Notes: generated by a model from the sequence alone, not told the origin. Shown: positions 8,800 to 18,490, counted from the stretch's first letter. The stretch is 64,000 nucleotides of DNA from Desulfobacteraceae bacterium (GCA_016844935.1 JAERTK010000066.1:22445-86444), one strand, 5' to 3'. Numbers and translations: made by a program.

Positions 8800-8949
8800 G
8801 GTATTCAACCTTCTATTATCGAGGATATTGCTAGATTACTGAATGAAATCAAGAAAACAAAAAACCTGGCCATTATTGTTTCGGAGCAGGCATTAAACTT
8901 CACGGTTGATATGGCGGATCGGGTGTTTGTCATTTCACATAAAGAGATT
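8800..8949 (+). pseudogene. Fragment of a branched-chain amino acid/urea-type ABC transporter ATPase
   Basis: Reading the plus strand from 8800 gives about 50 codons without a stop that match the C-terminal part of LivF/UrtE-like ATPases. The string begins GIQPSIIEDIARLLNEIK, continues with NLAIIVSEQ (the H-loop region, where Gln follows E) and ends with VDMADRVFVISHKEI. No Walker A, signature motif or start codon exists upstream, because the MscS gene begins at once. The 3' end runs into the last codons of the convergent acyl-CoA ligase gene (from 8930). It is a relic of a deleted gene, not a functional CDS. Confidence 0.72.
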
Positions 8950-10726
8950 CGATCTCCGGCATGTACCGTTCCAGCACATTGCGCCGTTTCAGTTTCATGG
9001 TCTGGGTCAGCATGCCGTTTTCAGAAGAAAAAGTTTCAGACATGAACAGAAATTTCCTGGGGATTTCATATCCACCGAATTTACCCTTGAGCCCATCTGA
9101 AACGGCGTTAGAGATCATTTCCTGCACATCCGGATTCCCTGCCAGGGCTTCCGGATCATCGGGCAGATTGTTTTCCCTGGCATATTTTTCAAGCACCTCA
9201 AAATCCGGCACCACCAGGGCAACATTGTAGTCCCGCCCATCGCCGTAAATCATGACCGTTTCCACCTCCGGGAGCAGTTTGATCTCCTCTTCCAGGGCCG
9301 CGGGGAAAACATATTTTCCGTTTACCAGCTTGTATTGTTCCTTGATGCGCCCCGTGATGTAGAGATAGCCATCCTCGTCCAGCCGCCCCCGGTCACCGGT
9401 CCGGAATCCCCCGTCTTCGGTCATCACTTCTTTGGTGGCCTCGGGGTTGTTGTGGTACCCCTGCATGACGTTGGGGCCATGAACGATAATTTCCCCGTCG
9501 TCACTCCCCTCTTCTGATAAAACCGGATCAATCTCCACCCGCACCTGGTCGATGGCTCGCCCCACGGTACCGGGCCTGTGCGCTATAGGGCAGTTCATGG
9601 TGACCGCAGGCGTGGTCTCGGTCAACCCGTAGCAATCATAAACCTTCACACCGATATCGGAAAAGAAATGACTAATCCCCACATTCATCGTCGCGCTGCC
9701 GCTGATGGAGCCCGTGAGCCTTCCACCGAAACGTTCTCGAATCTTTTTAAAAACGATGGCGTCAGCCATTTTGAATTTCAGGTCTGTCAGAAAGCAGGAT
9801 TTGCCTTCTGCGGCCAGTTCCCTGCGTTTTTTACCACTTTCAACACCCATGGTGAAAAGCATCTTCGCCAGGCCCCCGGTCTCATTCATCTTGGCCCCTA
9901 GCCCGGCGTATATCTTGTTGAACACCTTGGGCACGGCAATGAGGAAAGTGGGCTTTACTTTTCCCATATCCTCCGCAATGGTCGTCACATTTTCCACGAA
10001 ACCCACGGATCCCCCCACATGGGTAAAACAGTACAATTCACCGGTTTGCCCAAAAGAGTGGGCCCACGGCAGGATGGACAGTGCCCGGTCATCAGTGCCC
10101 AATTCAGGATAATTCTTTTTCGCAGCCGCCACATTGGTTGTAAAATTGCCGTGGGAAAGGAGTACCCCTTTAGGGCTGCCGGTGGTGCCGGAGGTGTAGA
10201 TCAGAACAGCGATATCGGAGGGTTCCGGTTTTATGGATTTCACGGGATTGGCTTTCCCCTGCCGTTCCAGTTCGGCCATGCTGTTTTCACCTGTCGCATC
10301 GATAATGAACACCTTTTCGAGCGCCGGGGTTTCATCCTTGAATGCCATCACTTTTTCGTAAATTTCCGCCGATGATACCAGCAGCCATTTGATGCCGCTG
10401 TCGTTGATGATATATTTCCATATTTTTTCCAGTTCGTTTTCGTACATGGGAATATATCGGGCGCCCAAGCCATAGGTGGCAAAGGCGCAAATAGCCCATT
10501 CTGTTCGGTTGTTGGCAATAATGCCCACCGCATCATTTTTTTGAACGCCCGCACCGGCCAGACCACCGCGCAGGTTGTCTATGCGATCGCCCAACTCCCG
10601 GTAAGTGACCCACTCATAGTCACCTTGAGTGTTCTTCGTGCCGAAGACGGGCCTTTCCCCATATGCTTTGACGCTGTCTTCAATGAGGTCCACCAGGTTG
10701 TCCGGTTTGTCGTATCGATAAGCCAT
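8930..10726 (-). CDS. Long-chain fatty acid--CoA ligase, AMP-forming
   Basis: ANL-superfamily enzyme (FAA1/FadD15-like) that activates long-chain fatty acids with ATP and CoA. It has 598 residues, the expected length. The AMP-binding loop YTSGTTGSPKG is at residues 177-187. The adenine motif DCYGLTETTPAV, the GFRTGDRGRLDEDGYLYITGR hinge region and a C-terminal TQTMKLKR segment carrying the likely catalytic lysine are present. No signal or membrane segment is obvious. It follows the acyl-CoA dehydrogenase gene in the same orientation with a palindromic element between them, consistent with fatty-acid activation and oxidation. The ATG has an AAGGGGAAAA ribosome site. Confidence 0.93.
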   Translation of the reverse strand: MAYRYDKPDNLVDLIEDSVKAYGERPVFGTKNTQGDYEWVTYRELGDRIDNLRGGLAGAGVQKNDAVGIIANNRTEWAICAFATYGLGARYIPMYENELEKIWKYIINDSGIKWLLVSSAEIYEKVMAFKDETPALEKVFIIDATGENSMAELERQGKANPVKSIKPEPSDIAVLIYTSGTTGSPKGVLLSHGNFTTNVAAAKKNYPELGTDDRALSILPWAHSFGQTGELYCFTHVGGSVGFVENVTTIAEDMGKVKPTFLIAVPKVFNKIYAGLGAKMNETGGLAKMLFTMGVESGKKRRELAAEGKSCFLTDLKFKMADAIVFKKIRERFGGRLTGSISGSATMNVGISHFFSDIGVKVYDCYGLTETTPAVTMNCPIAHRPGTVGRAIDQVRVEIDPVLSEEGSDDGEIIVHGPNVMQGYHNNPEATKEVMTEDGGFRTGDRGRLDEDGYLYITGRIKEQYKLVNGKYVFPAALEEEIKLLPEVETVMIYGDGRDYNVALVVPDFEVLEKYARENNLPDDPEALAGNPDVQEMISNAVSDGLKGKFGGYEIPRKFLFMSETFSSENGMLTQTMKLKRRNVLERYMPEIESLYVK

Positions 10727-10743
10727 TGTTTTCCCCTTTCCCT

Positions 10744-10887
10744 GGAGCCGGTTTCAAAACGCCCCCTTTTGCTCGATCTCTGCGTCAGTCTCAAATTTTA
10801 ATCCTCGAAATAATAAACATATTCCTGTGGTTAAAATTTTCCTCTTCCTTGATATCGAACAAAATTGAACATTTTGAAACTGGCTCC
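10744..10887. repeat. 144-bp imperfect palindromic element (MITE-like)
   Basis: The outer arms GGAGCCGGTTTCAAAA (10744-10759) and TTTTGAAACTGGCTCC (10872-10887) match at 15 of 16 positions. Pairing continues inward: TTTTGCTCGATCTC (10767-10780) against GATATCGAACAAAA (10851-10864), and AAATTTTAA (10793-10801) against TTAAAATTT (10831-10839, perfect). The whole block between the ligase start and the dehydrogenase stop is therefore one long hairpin. I see no second copy in this window and no transposase. Confidence 0.6.
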
Positions 10888-10898
10888 CTGATTCTCAA

Positions 10899-12599
10899 TT
10901 ACGGATTCATTTCAAAGGTGTCTTTCAAGCAGTACACATGATTCTCCCAGATATTCAAAAAGCGTTCCCTCTGTGCAACGGGCTTTTTAATCATCTTCAG
11001 GCAAAGGGCCATCTGTTTTTCCGTGGTGCCGGGTTTAGTATAGATCTGCAGTGCAAATTTGGAAAAATCCCGGATCATGACATCAAAAATCTGATCCACA
11101 AGGTCCTCTTCGACAACGTCCATTTTCGCTTTTTCGATGATGAGCTGACCGTAGACCACCAGTGTGAAGAGTTCTCCCAGGTTCAACAGAAAGTCGATAT
11201 CCCGGGTCTGTTCTTTATCCGGGGCGGCCGTCATGAGAAATTCCTTAAGCACCGAGATCTGCTCCTTGAAACGGCTGACATTGGGCAGGTCCACACTGTC
11301 ATAAGCCAGGTTGTAATCGTGAAATCGGATCTTACCCAATCCCCGGGTGGGCCCCTGGTTAAACATAAAATCGTCGTTTATGGGATCGTCCCGGTTGGGA
11401 ATAAGCGGAAATTCATCCGGGTTGAAAAAATAGTTGGCCATGAATTTAATAACCAGCGCCATGTTCACATGGACAGTCCCTTCCAGCTTGGGCAGGGACC
11501 TGATTTCGCGTGCAGCCATTTCAAAATAGGTGTCCTTTTCGAACCCCCTGGCCGCAATCACATCCCAGAGGAGGTTGATCACCTGCTCCCCTTCGGTGGT
11601 CACCTTCATCTTGACCATGGGGTTATAGAGCAGATAGCGCCGGTCCTCGGACGATGCTGAGCGCATATAGTCGCTGGCCCGGGAGGCAAACATTTTCATG
11701 GCCGCAAGGCGGGCGTAGGCATCCACAAAAAACTGTTGGATATGGGGAAAATCCGTGACCCACTTCCCATACAGGTTACGATGGGCCGCATGGGTGATGG
11801 CCTCGTAAAACGCATGGGTGCAAATGCCGATGCTGCCCCAGCCCAGGTTGAATTTTCCCACGTTGATGGTGTTGAGGCCCGAATCCCACGCATCCCTTCC
11901 CTTGGTAAGAATGTCTTCCTCAGTAATGGGATAGCTGTTTAAGGCATACTCCGCCACATATCCCTGCCAGGCCACCACATTCTGAACGCAATCGTAATTC
12001 TCATGCTGTGAATCCACCACGAAAAAAACATACTCATCGGTTTCAGAATCCTTGGCAAAGGTGGAAACCATTGCGGCATCATTCCCGTTGCCGATGTAGT
12101 ATTTTCCGCCGTCGGCCACATACCGCCCTTCCCCCAGATCCGTTAAAGACATTTCGGAGGAATAGAGATCCGCCCCGTGGGTTTTTTCAGAGAGGCCAAA
12201 GGCAAAAATACCGCCATCTTTGAGCAGCCTTGCGGTTTTGTGTTTCACCGCTTCATTGTTTCCCATCCAGATGGGCCCCAATCCCAGGATGGTCACCTGC
12301 CAGGCGTACCAGTACGGCAGGCCGTAAAACCCCAGCACCTCGTTAAAGTCGCAATTGCGGAACGTATCCCAGCGGGCATCGGGATCATCTATGGCGTATT
12401 TGGGGGGGGTTAGAAGTGTGCTGAAGATCTCATTCTCTTTTAAAAATTCAATAAAATCTGCGTACCAAACCTGACCATGATAGTCTTCCTTTAACTTTTG
12501 CTTGCCCATGTTTTCAAAAAAGGAAACGGTTTTCAACATGATCTCCCGGCTTCTTTCATCCAGGTGTTTGTATTTTTCGGTTCTGGGGTTTAAAAGCAT
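10899..12599 (-). CDS. Acyl-CoA dehydrogenase family protein
   Basis: FAD flavoprotein of 566 residues with the acyl-CoA dehydrogenase fold: a helical N-terminal domain (1-130), a beta domain with the FAD/substrate-binding motif FAFGLSEKTHGADLYSSEM, and a C-terminal helical bundle. It is longer than classical short/medium-chain enzymes (about 380-400 residues) because of an extended C-terminal region, as in very-long-chain-type members. The preferred substrate cannot be read. TAGGAGAA precedes the ATG. It lies upstream of the acyl-CoA ligase, so joint use in fatty-acid oxidation is likely. Confidence 0.87.
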   Translation of the reverse strand: MLLNPRTEKYKHLDERSREIMLKTVSFFENMGKQKLKEDYHGQVWYADFIEFLKENEIFSTLLTPPKYAIDDPDARWDTFRNCDFNEVLGFYGLPYWYAWQVTILGLGPIWMGNNEAVKHKTARLLKDGGIFAFGLSEKTHGADLYSSEMSLTDLGEGRYVADGGKYYIGNGNDAAMVSTFAKDSETDEYVFFVVDSQHENYDCVQNVVAWQGYVAEYALNSYPITEEDILTKGRDAWDSGLNTINVGKFNLGWGSIGICTHAFYEAITHAAHRNLYGKWVTDFPHIQQFFVDAYARLAAMKMFASRASDYMRSASSEDRRYLLYNPMVKMKVTTEGEQVINLLWDVIAARGFEKDTYFEMAAREIRSLPKLEGTVHVNMALVIKFMANYFFNPDEFPLIPNRDDPINDDFMFNQGPTRGLGKIRFHDYNLAYDSVDLPNVSRFKEQISVLKEFLMTAAPDKEQTRDIDFLLNLGELFTLVVYGQLIIEKAKMDVVEEDLVDQIFDVMIRDFSKFALQIYTKPGTTEKQMALCLKMIKKPVAQRERFLNIWENHVYCLKDTFEMNP

Positions 12600-12640
12600 T
12601 TCATTTCTCCTAAAATATCAACAAGAGGGCAATCGGTTTT

Positions 12641-13936
12641 TCAATTGAAAAAAGAAAATCCAATCAGTCTCATGGTCACGACTTCACCGGTTTCACCATC
12701 GATGCCGCCGGCAACAACCATATTCTCATCGGTCTGAATGGCCACGATTTCTCCCCAATCGTTTCCTTCGCTCAAAGGGATAATGGCCACTCCGCCACTA
12801 CCGAAGGAACGGTCAACAGATCCATCGGCATGGTACCTCAACACAAGGGCATCATAATCATTGCCGTTGAGAGTGTTTCCAACCACAACAATTCGATCCT
12901 CCCTTTGCAGGGTCAGCCTTCGGCCGTTGTCGTTTCCCATGCCACCATCATACACCACCACACCGTCCGATCCAAAGCCACTGTCGGGAAATCCGTTTTC
13001 ATCGTACATCAACACCACAACATCCAGATCACTGCCATTGTCGTTGCTACCGGACACAACAATCTTCCCCTGGGGCATAATGGCGATACCCCGCGCACCC
13101 GCATTGCCGTTGCCGCCATCGTACTTGACAATTCCGCTTTTGCCAAAGGAATTATCGGGGATGCCATTGGCACTGAATCTTGCAGTCAGGATTTCAAAAC
13201 CCAGAGCGGTCCGGGTGTAGCCTGAAACAACGATTTTTCCATCAGGCTGAAGGGCCAGATCACGAAACCCGTCATTGCCGCCACCGCTTTCATAGACCAC
13301 AACGCCATTCACCCCGAACAGAGCGTCCGGAGTCCCGTCGTTTTCATATCGCAACATCAAGGCCTGAGATGTACCACCTCCCGTGCTTCTGGCGGTCACG
13401 ACGATTTTTCCGTCCTTCTGAAGGGCAATTCCCCGGCCATAGTCATTTCGATCCCCGTTGTCATAAAAAACAACACCGTCAGTACCGAAGCTGTCATCCA
13501 GGGACCCATCACGGTTCAACCGCACCAATAGGAGATCATCATCATTTCCATTGTGGGCATATCCTGTGAGAACGATTTTTTCATTTCCATCCATCACAAG
13601 CGACCGTCCACAGTCCTTTCCATTTCCCCCGTCCCAGGTTACCAGACCGCCGTTTCCAAAGCTGCCATCCAAACGGCCCTCAGGGGTGTATCTCAAAACC
13701 CCCACATTTGCGTTATCCCCATCCAATATGCCCGTTGAAACCACAATTTTGCCATTTGCCTGGATGGCCAGCCCCACATAAGAATCCCGGTTCCAGCCCT
13801 CATAAAGGACATATCCGTCCGGTGCACCAAAGGTGGGATCAAGATCACCCTGTTTTTCCGCTACGTGATCGGATGATGATGAACTGCACGCAACAAAAAA
13901 CATTAGAAACATGGAAAGTATTATTCCTCTAAACAT
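12641..13936 (-). CDS. Delta-60 repeat lipoprotein, probable seven-bladed beta-propeller
   Basis: A 431-residue exported protein. The signal MFRGIILSMFLMFFVAC ends in a lipobox-like FVAC, so it is probably lipid-anchored; Ser-rich residues follow. The rest is seven units of about 55 residues, each with a DGS-x(2)-SFG-x(2)-GVV-x-YDGG turn and a GKIVVxG strand, the delta-60 repeat described from deltaproteobacteria. Seven units suggest a beta-propeller. Function unknown. The ATG at 13936 is chosen over upstream TTG and ATG codons because GGGAGG stands 6 bases before it. Codon use matches its neighbours. Confidence 0.85.
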   Translation of the reverse strand: MFRGIILSMFLMFFVACSSSSSDHVAEKQGDLDPTFGAPDGYVLYEGWNRDSYVGLAIQANGKIVVSTGILDGDNANVGVLRYTPEGRLDGSFGNGGLVTWDGGNGKDCGRSLVMDGNEKIVLTGYAHNGNDDDLLLVRLNRDGSLDDSFGTDGVVFYDNGDRNDYGRGIALQKDGKIVVTARSTGGGTSQALMLRYENDGTPDALFGVNGVVVYESGGGNDGFRDLALQPDGKIVVSGYTRTALGFEILTARFSANGIPDNSFGKSGIVKYDGGNGNAGARGIAIMPQGKIVVSGSNDNGSDLDVVVLMYDENGFPDSGFGSDGVVVYDGGMGNDNGRRLTLQREDRIVVVGNTLNGNDYDALVLRYHADGSVDRSFGSGGVAIIPLSEGNDWGEIVAIQTDENMVVAGGIDGETGEVVTMRLIGFSFFN

Positions 13937-13975
13937 CACCATCCTCCCTGATTTCAAATGTTTCCGCCAAAAAAA

Positions 13976-16648
13976 TCAAAACCCCGGTAGTTTAAATTTA
14001 AGCGTCACCTCCCCCGTTCCTTTATCGATTTTCACCATGCGGCCGTCATTCCCGGATGCGGAGATCTTCTTTCCAGTGGCCACCTCCAAAAGCCCCCCAA
14101 TGAATGCCATGCCGGAGTTTAAGACTTCTTCCATTTTTTCCGGCGCTGGCTCACCGGCTGAGGCTTTCTCTGCCTGCTCTTCCGAATCGGCTGGGACCGG
14201 ATCCCCGGGTTCATCCGTTTCTTCGCCGGTCACGTCCAGTGCCTTTTCGTCTTTTAATACCTCCGGATTTAAAAAGTGAGGGGTATCCTCCGGAATTTCT
14301 TCAGAGGAGGTTCCTTCCCGGGGAGCCGGTGCCGGTTCTTCACCCATCATCTCACGAAGCTCATTGAGCAACCGGTTCTTCTTTTCCTGGGTGAACTCCA
14401 CCATATCCTCACCGCCCTCAAAGACTCCCTTGAAAAGATCGGTTTTCAGCTGGATACCGGCGAAAATCCTCTCCTCGATGCTTCCCTTGCAGATGAAATT
14501 AACCACATTAATACACTGGCTCTTCTGGCCGATACGGCTGACCCGGCCGATGCGCTGATTGAGCTTGGCTGGATTCCACGGCAGTTCAAAATTGACCACG
14601 CAGTCAGCCGCCTGAAGGTTCAGTCCCGTACCACCGGCATCGGTGGAGAGGAAAACCCGGCATTCCGGGTTATGGGTAAACTCATCAATCAATGACTGTC
14701 GCTTTTTCACGGGAATTTTCCCCGACAATTCCACAAAGGGGATGCCCACCTCGGACAGATGTCGGGCAATCAAGAAGGTCATGGTGGTCCATTCACTGAA
14801 AATGACCATTTTGCGTTTGCTCTGGATCACCAACTCCTCAATGACCAATGCCAGTTCCGTCAGTTTGGGAGAGATATGGGTCGTGCGGTCGATCAAATAG
14901 GTGGAATTGCACACCATGCGCATGCGCATCAGGAGTTCCTGTATGCGTCTGAGATCCATGGGGGTGGGAAACTTCTTGTTGATGAGGGGCAGCAGCACCC
15001 TGGCATAACCGGCATAGATTTCCCGCTGTTCCTGGTGGAAATCCACATAATAGTTATTCACCACCTCATCAGGGAGGTCCTTGAGCACCTCTTCTTTTTT
15101 TCTTCTGATCACCAGGGGTTTGAGTTTTTCGTGAAGGTTTCCCAGGTTTTTGTAACCGAGAATGTGCCCTTTTTTCTTTCGGCTGATCATGAAATGTTCC
15201 GCGGCAAACTGCCACAGGGGCGCCAGGAGATGCGGGTTTAGAAACTGAACGATGGAGTACACGTCCTCCAACTTGTTTTCCAAAGGAGTTCCGGTCAGCA
15301 CCAGGGCGTGCTTCCGGAAAAGTCTTTTAACCGCATCAGCGGTCTTGGTGGAAAAATTCTTGATGCGCTGGGCCTCATCCAGAATAACCAGATCCGGCTT
15401 AAAATCGGAGATCACCGTCACATCCCGGAGAACCGCTTCATAGTTGGTAATGGCAAAAAAGTACTCCCCGCCCCGGTAGATGGCACGGCGCTTTTGGGCC
15501 GAACCTGCCACCACGATGGACGATTCATTTGAAAACCGGTCGATCTCCCGTTTCCACTGGTCCTTGAGAGAGGCCAGCGTCACCACCAGTACCCGTTCAA
15601 AGCCGAAAATTTCCTTTTTCATGACCGCCAGGGCGATGGCCTGAAGGGTCTTTCCGAGCCCCATTTCGTCGCCGATGAGGGCCGCCTTTTTAAAGAGCGC
15701 AAAACTGACCCCTTCCTCCTGATAGGGGTAAAGGGACGTTTTCAGTTCACAGCTATCCACCGGGGTGGACCGGCTCAATTCCTCAATCTGTTCCGCTTCA
15801 AGGGCCGCATCCATCCGGGCCAGTACTGCGGGCTGGACCCGAATCCGCTTGTTTTGATCCAGACCTTTCAAGAGCGGCATCATCTCTTGAAGAATTTTGC
15901 GCGTGTATACGCCGTTACTGTCAAAGTAGTCGCTCAATGGCGGGTTTAAATCGGCTGTTTCAGCTTTCGGCCGCTCGGAAAACAGTTTCGGCTGCTGGCT
16001 GACTGAATCCCAGAAGATATCCACAAAGGGAAAGTGCTCCCTGGCGAGTTTCTCTTTGAAGCCCTTCTTTTTTTTAAGATGCTTTTTCAGATGGATCAGA
16101 TGTTTGCAGGTTCCCAGCCGGTTACTTAAAAAATCAGGGCAGGTGCAGTGCCCCTCCCCTTTTTCCGGATCATGAAGGGTCACCTCGTACTGGCGACCCA
16201 GGTTGGTTTCAATGAGATGAATCCCTTTCAGCATCTCCCCTTCGGTGATCTCAAAATTTTCAGTCCGGGCACGGCTTTCCCGATCCGCGATAGCCTGTTT
16301 TCGGATTTCATCGGGATTCAGATACGGTTCTTCCGAAGGCTCCAGGGGCGCCGTTAATTTCCGACGTTCCAGTTGATCCCGAACATCCAGCAGGACACCC
16401 ACCGTGTGTTTGCACCCCTTTTCAGGATACGGACAATCACAAGCGGTCTCAACCCCCTCATCGTTCAGGATAACCCGAGTCACGTAATCGCCATAATTTC
16501 CGTCCACATCATAGGAAAACAGACCGCCTTCCGGGTCCGCATCCGACAGGGCAAAAGAGCCGTGCTGATAAAGGTACCGGCCCCTGTGGTAAATGATGGG
16601 TGTATCTGCGATTTGGCGCTTAATAAAAGATTCCGTCAGTTCGAACAT
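13976..16648 (-). CDS. SNF2-family DEAD/DEAH helicase with two SWIM zinc fingers
   Basis: Predicted DNA-dependent ATPase (RapA/HepA/SNF2-like), 890 residues. The N-terminal third has two SWIM fingers: CDCPYPEKGCKH and CTCPDFLSNRLGTCKH. The helicase core follows, with Walker A in GDEMGLGKTLQAIA, the DEAQ box in VILDEAQRIKN, LTGTPLENK, and the C-terminal helicase motifs STDAGGTGLNLQAAD and NQRIGRVSRIGQ. The last 150 residues are acidic and probably disordered. Bacterial SWIM-SNF2 proteins are thought to act in DNA repair or chromatin-like remodelling; the role here is unknown. The ATG at 16648 is preferred to a TTG at 16681, with GGAGAA upstream. Confidence 0.88.
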   Translation of the reverse strand: MFELTESFIKRQIADTPIIYHRGRYLYQHGSFALSDADPEGGLFSYDVDGNYGDYVTRVILNDEGVETACDCPYPEKGCKHTVGVLLDVRDQLERRKLTAPLEPSEEPYLNPDEIRKQAIADRESRARTENFEITEGEMLKGIHLIETNLGRQYEVTLHDPEKGEGHCTCPDFLSNRLGTCKHLIHLKKHLKKKKGFKEKLAREHFPFVDIFWDSVSQQPKLFSERPKAETADLNPPLSDYFDSNGVYTRKILQEMMPLLKGLDQNKRIRVQPAVLARMDAALEAEQIEELSRSTPVDSCELKTSLYPYQEEGVSFALFKKAALIGDEMGLGKTLQAIALAVMKKEIFGFERVLVVTLASLKDQWKREIDRFSNESSIVVAGSAQKRRAIYRGGEYFFAITNYEAVLRDVTVISDFKPDLVILDEAQRIKNFSTKTADAVKRLFRKHALVLTGTPLENKLEDVYSIVQFLNPHLLAPLWQFAAEHFMISRKKKGHILGYKNLGNLHEKLKPLVIRRKKEEVLKDLPDEVVNNYYVDFHQEQREIYAGYARVLLPLINKKFPTPMDLRRIQELLMRMRMVCNSTYLIDRTTHISPKLTELALVIEELVIQSKRKMVIFSEWTTMTFLIARHLSEVGIPFVELSGKIPVKKRQSLIDEFTHNPECRVFLSTDAGGTGLNLQAADCVVNFELPWNPAKLNQRIGRVSRIGQKSQCINVVNFICKGSIEERIFAGIQLKTDLFKGVFEGGEDMVEFTQEKKNRLLNELREMMGEEPAPAPREGTSSEEIPEDTPHFLNPEVLKDEKALDVTGEETDEPGDPVPADSEEQAEKASAGEPAPEKMEEVLNSGMAFIGGLLEVATGKKISASGNDGRMVKIDKGTGEVTLKFKLPGF

Positions 16649-16711
16649 TTCGCTTTTTTCTCCAATTAAGATATTTTCCAAAAATCTGTAATTCCGCTTT
16701 TCTATATATTT

Positions 16712-18406
16712 TCAGGTATTTGCCGGCAAATCGCTCAGGATCAGATTGTGAGCCAGAACCGGATGCGAAAAACCCTTGATCTCAACCTCCCCTTTGGTTT
16801 CAAACTGGAAATCCCCTTTTACAAGTGCCCAGGTTGAATGGCTCACCAGAATGCCTTCGGGGTCGCAGATGCTTTCCAGGCGAGAGGCCAGGTTTACGTG
16901 CATTCCGAAGGCCGTATAATCTTTTCTGTTTTTAGACCCGAAGCCGCCCACGTTAACCATGCCCGTGTTAATGCCGCACCGAACCTGCAAAGCTTGGGCA
17001 ATCCCTTCATCGTACCATTTTTCTTTCAGCGCCCTCATTCGTTTCTGCATGGCCACAGCCATTTGAACACAGCGCAGAGCATTGTCCGGATCCTTTCTTT
17101 TTTCCGGGGCGCCAAAAAAGATAAAGAGTTCATCCCCTTTCACATTGGCCACGACCCCGCCGTATTCATTTGCGATCTCGTACATCTCCGACAGGTATTC
17201 GTTCAACAGGTTTGCCATGTCCTCCGGCTCCATCTGCTCGGTGATGGTGGTGAAATCCTTGATATCCGAAAAAAAGAGTGTCAGTCGCCGGCGCGAATAA
17301 TCCCAGACATCATCGATCTCATCAGCCAGGATCCTCTCCGTCAACTGGGGCGGTACATATTTGGCCAGTAGCTTGTGGGCTCTGGCCACGGTTTCTTTTT
17401 CCTGTTCAAGGGCAAACGTCCGCTCTTCCACCAGCCTGGTTAAATTTTCCCGGTGGTACAGGTTGTCAAAAGCGATGGCCACATTTGAAAGAAAAATTTC
17501 AACGAGGTTCCGGTCTGTGGTGTTCACGGGCTGCTGGCTCTGAAGGTAGAGAATATTTTCGATATTGTTATGGGTCTTGAAATAGCAAGCCACATTTCTT
17601 TCGTTGAAAATGCTCTGTTTCTGTAAAAGAACCTGAGTGATACTCTCATTGACATTTTCATCACCAAGATCCTTTACACACTGATCCAGATACTGCTCAT
17701 ATTGGCCCGTTCCCGCGATAATTTTGTAGTTTCCATGTTCCTGGGTTGCCGCAAACCCGCAAGTCCCGTTTGACGCCTGCAACAGCAGTGAATTTTCTTC
17801 AAAGCCGAGCATGGCGGTCAACTGGGTCAGGACCCCAGCAGTAAACTGTTTGAGCGACGTGAGTTTCAGCAGGCTTGAAGAGGCATGAATGATCATCTCA
17901 AGCCCCCTGCGATTCTTTTCGATCACCGTCATATCCCGATAAGAGCGCAGGGCCGAAGTGACCGTAGAAAAAAGCCGGTTGCTGGTCAGTTCTTCCTTGG
18001 TTTTGTAATCGTTGATGTCATAAGCGATAATGACCTTTTTTTCAGGTGCTTCCCCGGGCTGCCCCGTACGCAGGATGATACGGACAATTTTGTTTTTCAG
18101 TTCCTCCCGTATATGCTGCACCACCTCCAGCCCCGCGTGATCCGTTTCCATAACCACATCCAACAGAATCACCGCGGTATCCGGATGTTCCACCATCAAC
18201 TCTCTGGCCTCCTTTCCGGAATAGGCGCTCAAAAATTCAATGGTTCTGCCGTCAAACTCATAGTCATCAAAAATCATGCGGGTCACATGATGAATATCTT
18301 CCACATCATCAACGATCATCATTTTCCACGGCGCTATGGTTTCGGTTTCCTCTTCAACAACATCCTCTTCAAAAATCAGTTCATCACCGTTATCGATTAT
18401 TGTCAT
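16712..18406 (-). CDS. Response regulator with DUF3369 and adenylate/guanylate cyclase domain
   Basis: A 564-residue signalling protein. After an acidic tail, a receiver domain spans about residues 27-150 (KMMIVDDVEDI; phospho-acceptor Asp in AVILLDVVME). A GAF-like DUF3369 domain covers about 170-330, then a coiled coil (RLVEERTFALEQEKETVARA). A class III nucleotidyl cyclase occupies 370-545, with metal-binding Asp in FFSDIKDF and GDELFIFFG. It likely makes a cyclic nucleotide in response to a partner histidine kinase. It lies just downstream of the duplicated kinase modules, whose kinases end in HisKA-HATPase domains, so they are candidate partners. The ATG at 18406 has GGAG eight bases upstream; an ATG at 18427 lacks one. 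Confidence 0.87.
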   Translation of the reverse strand: MTIIDNGDELIFEEDVVEEETETIAPWKMMIVDDVEDIHHVTRMIFDDYEFDGRTIEFLSAYSGKEARELMVEHPDTAVILLDVVMETDHAGLEVVQHIREELKNKIVRIILRTGQPGEAPEKKVIIAYDINDYKTKEELTSNRLFSTVTSALRSYRDMTVIEKNRRGLEMIIHASSSLLKLTSLKQFTAGVLTQLTAMLGFEENSLLLQASNGTCGFAATQEHGNYKIIAGTGQYEQYLDQCVKDLGDENVNESITQVLLQKQSIFNERNVACYFKTHNNIENILYLQSQQPVNTTDRNLVEIFLSNVAIAFDNLYHRENLTRLVEERTFALEQEKETVARAHKLLAKYVPPQLTERILADEIDDVWDYSRRRLTLFFSDIKDFTTITEQMEPEDMANLLNEYLSEMYEIANEYGGVVANVKGDELFIFFGAPEKRKDPDNALRCVQMAVAMQKRMRALKEKWYDEGIAQALQVRCGINTGMVNVGGFGSKNRKDYTAFGMHVNLASRLESICDPEGILVSHSTWALVKGDFQFETKGEVEIKGFSHPVLAHNLILSDLPANT

Positions 18407-18433
18407 TCCGGTTGCTCCATTAACCATTTTTAA

Positions 18434-18478
18434 CCCGGCAATGAATTGCCGGGCTATTACCTGCCGTCCCCATGGGAC
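18434..18478 (+). repeat. 45-bp double-palindrome (REP-like) unit 1
   Basis: Palindrome B, CCCGGCAA-TGAA-TTGCCGGG (18434-18453), then 12 bp beginning CTATT, then palindrome A, GTCCC-CAT-GGGAC (18466-18478). This B-12-A arrangement recurs at fixed spacing nine more times between 25553 and 34358. It sits between the first ATPase gene and the cyclase gene. Confidence 0.85.
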
Positions 18479-18490
18479 TTCTAATATTGC

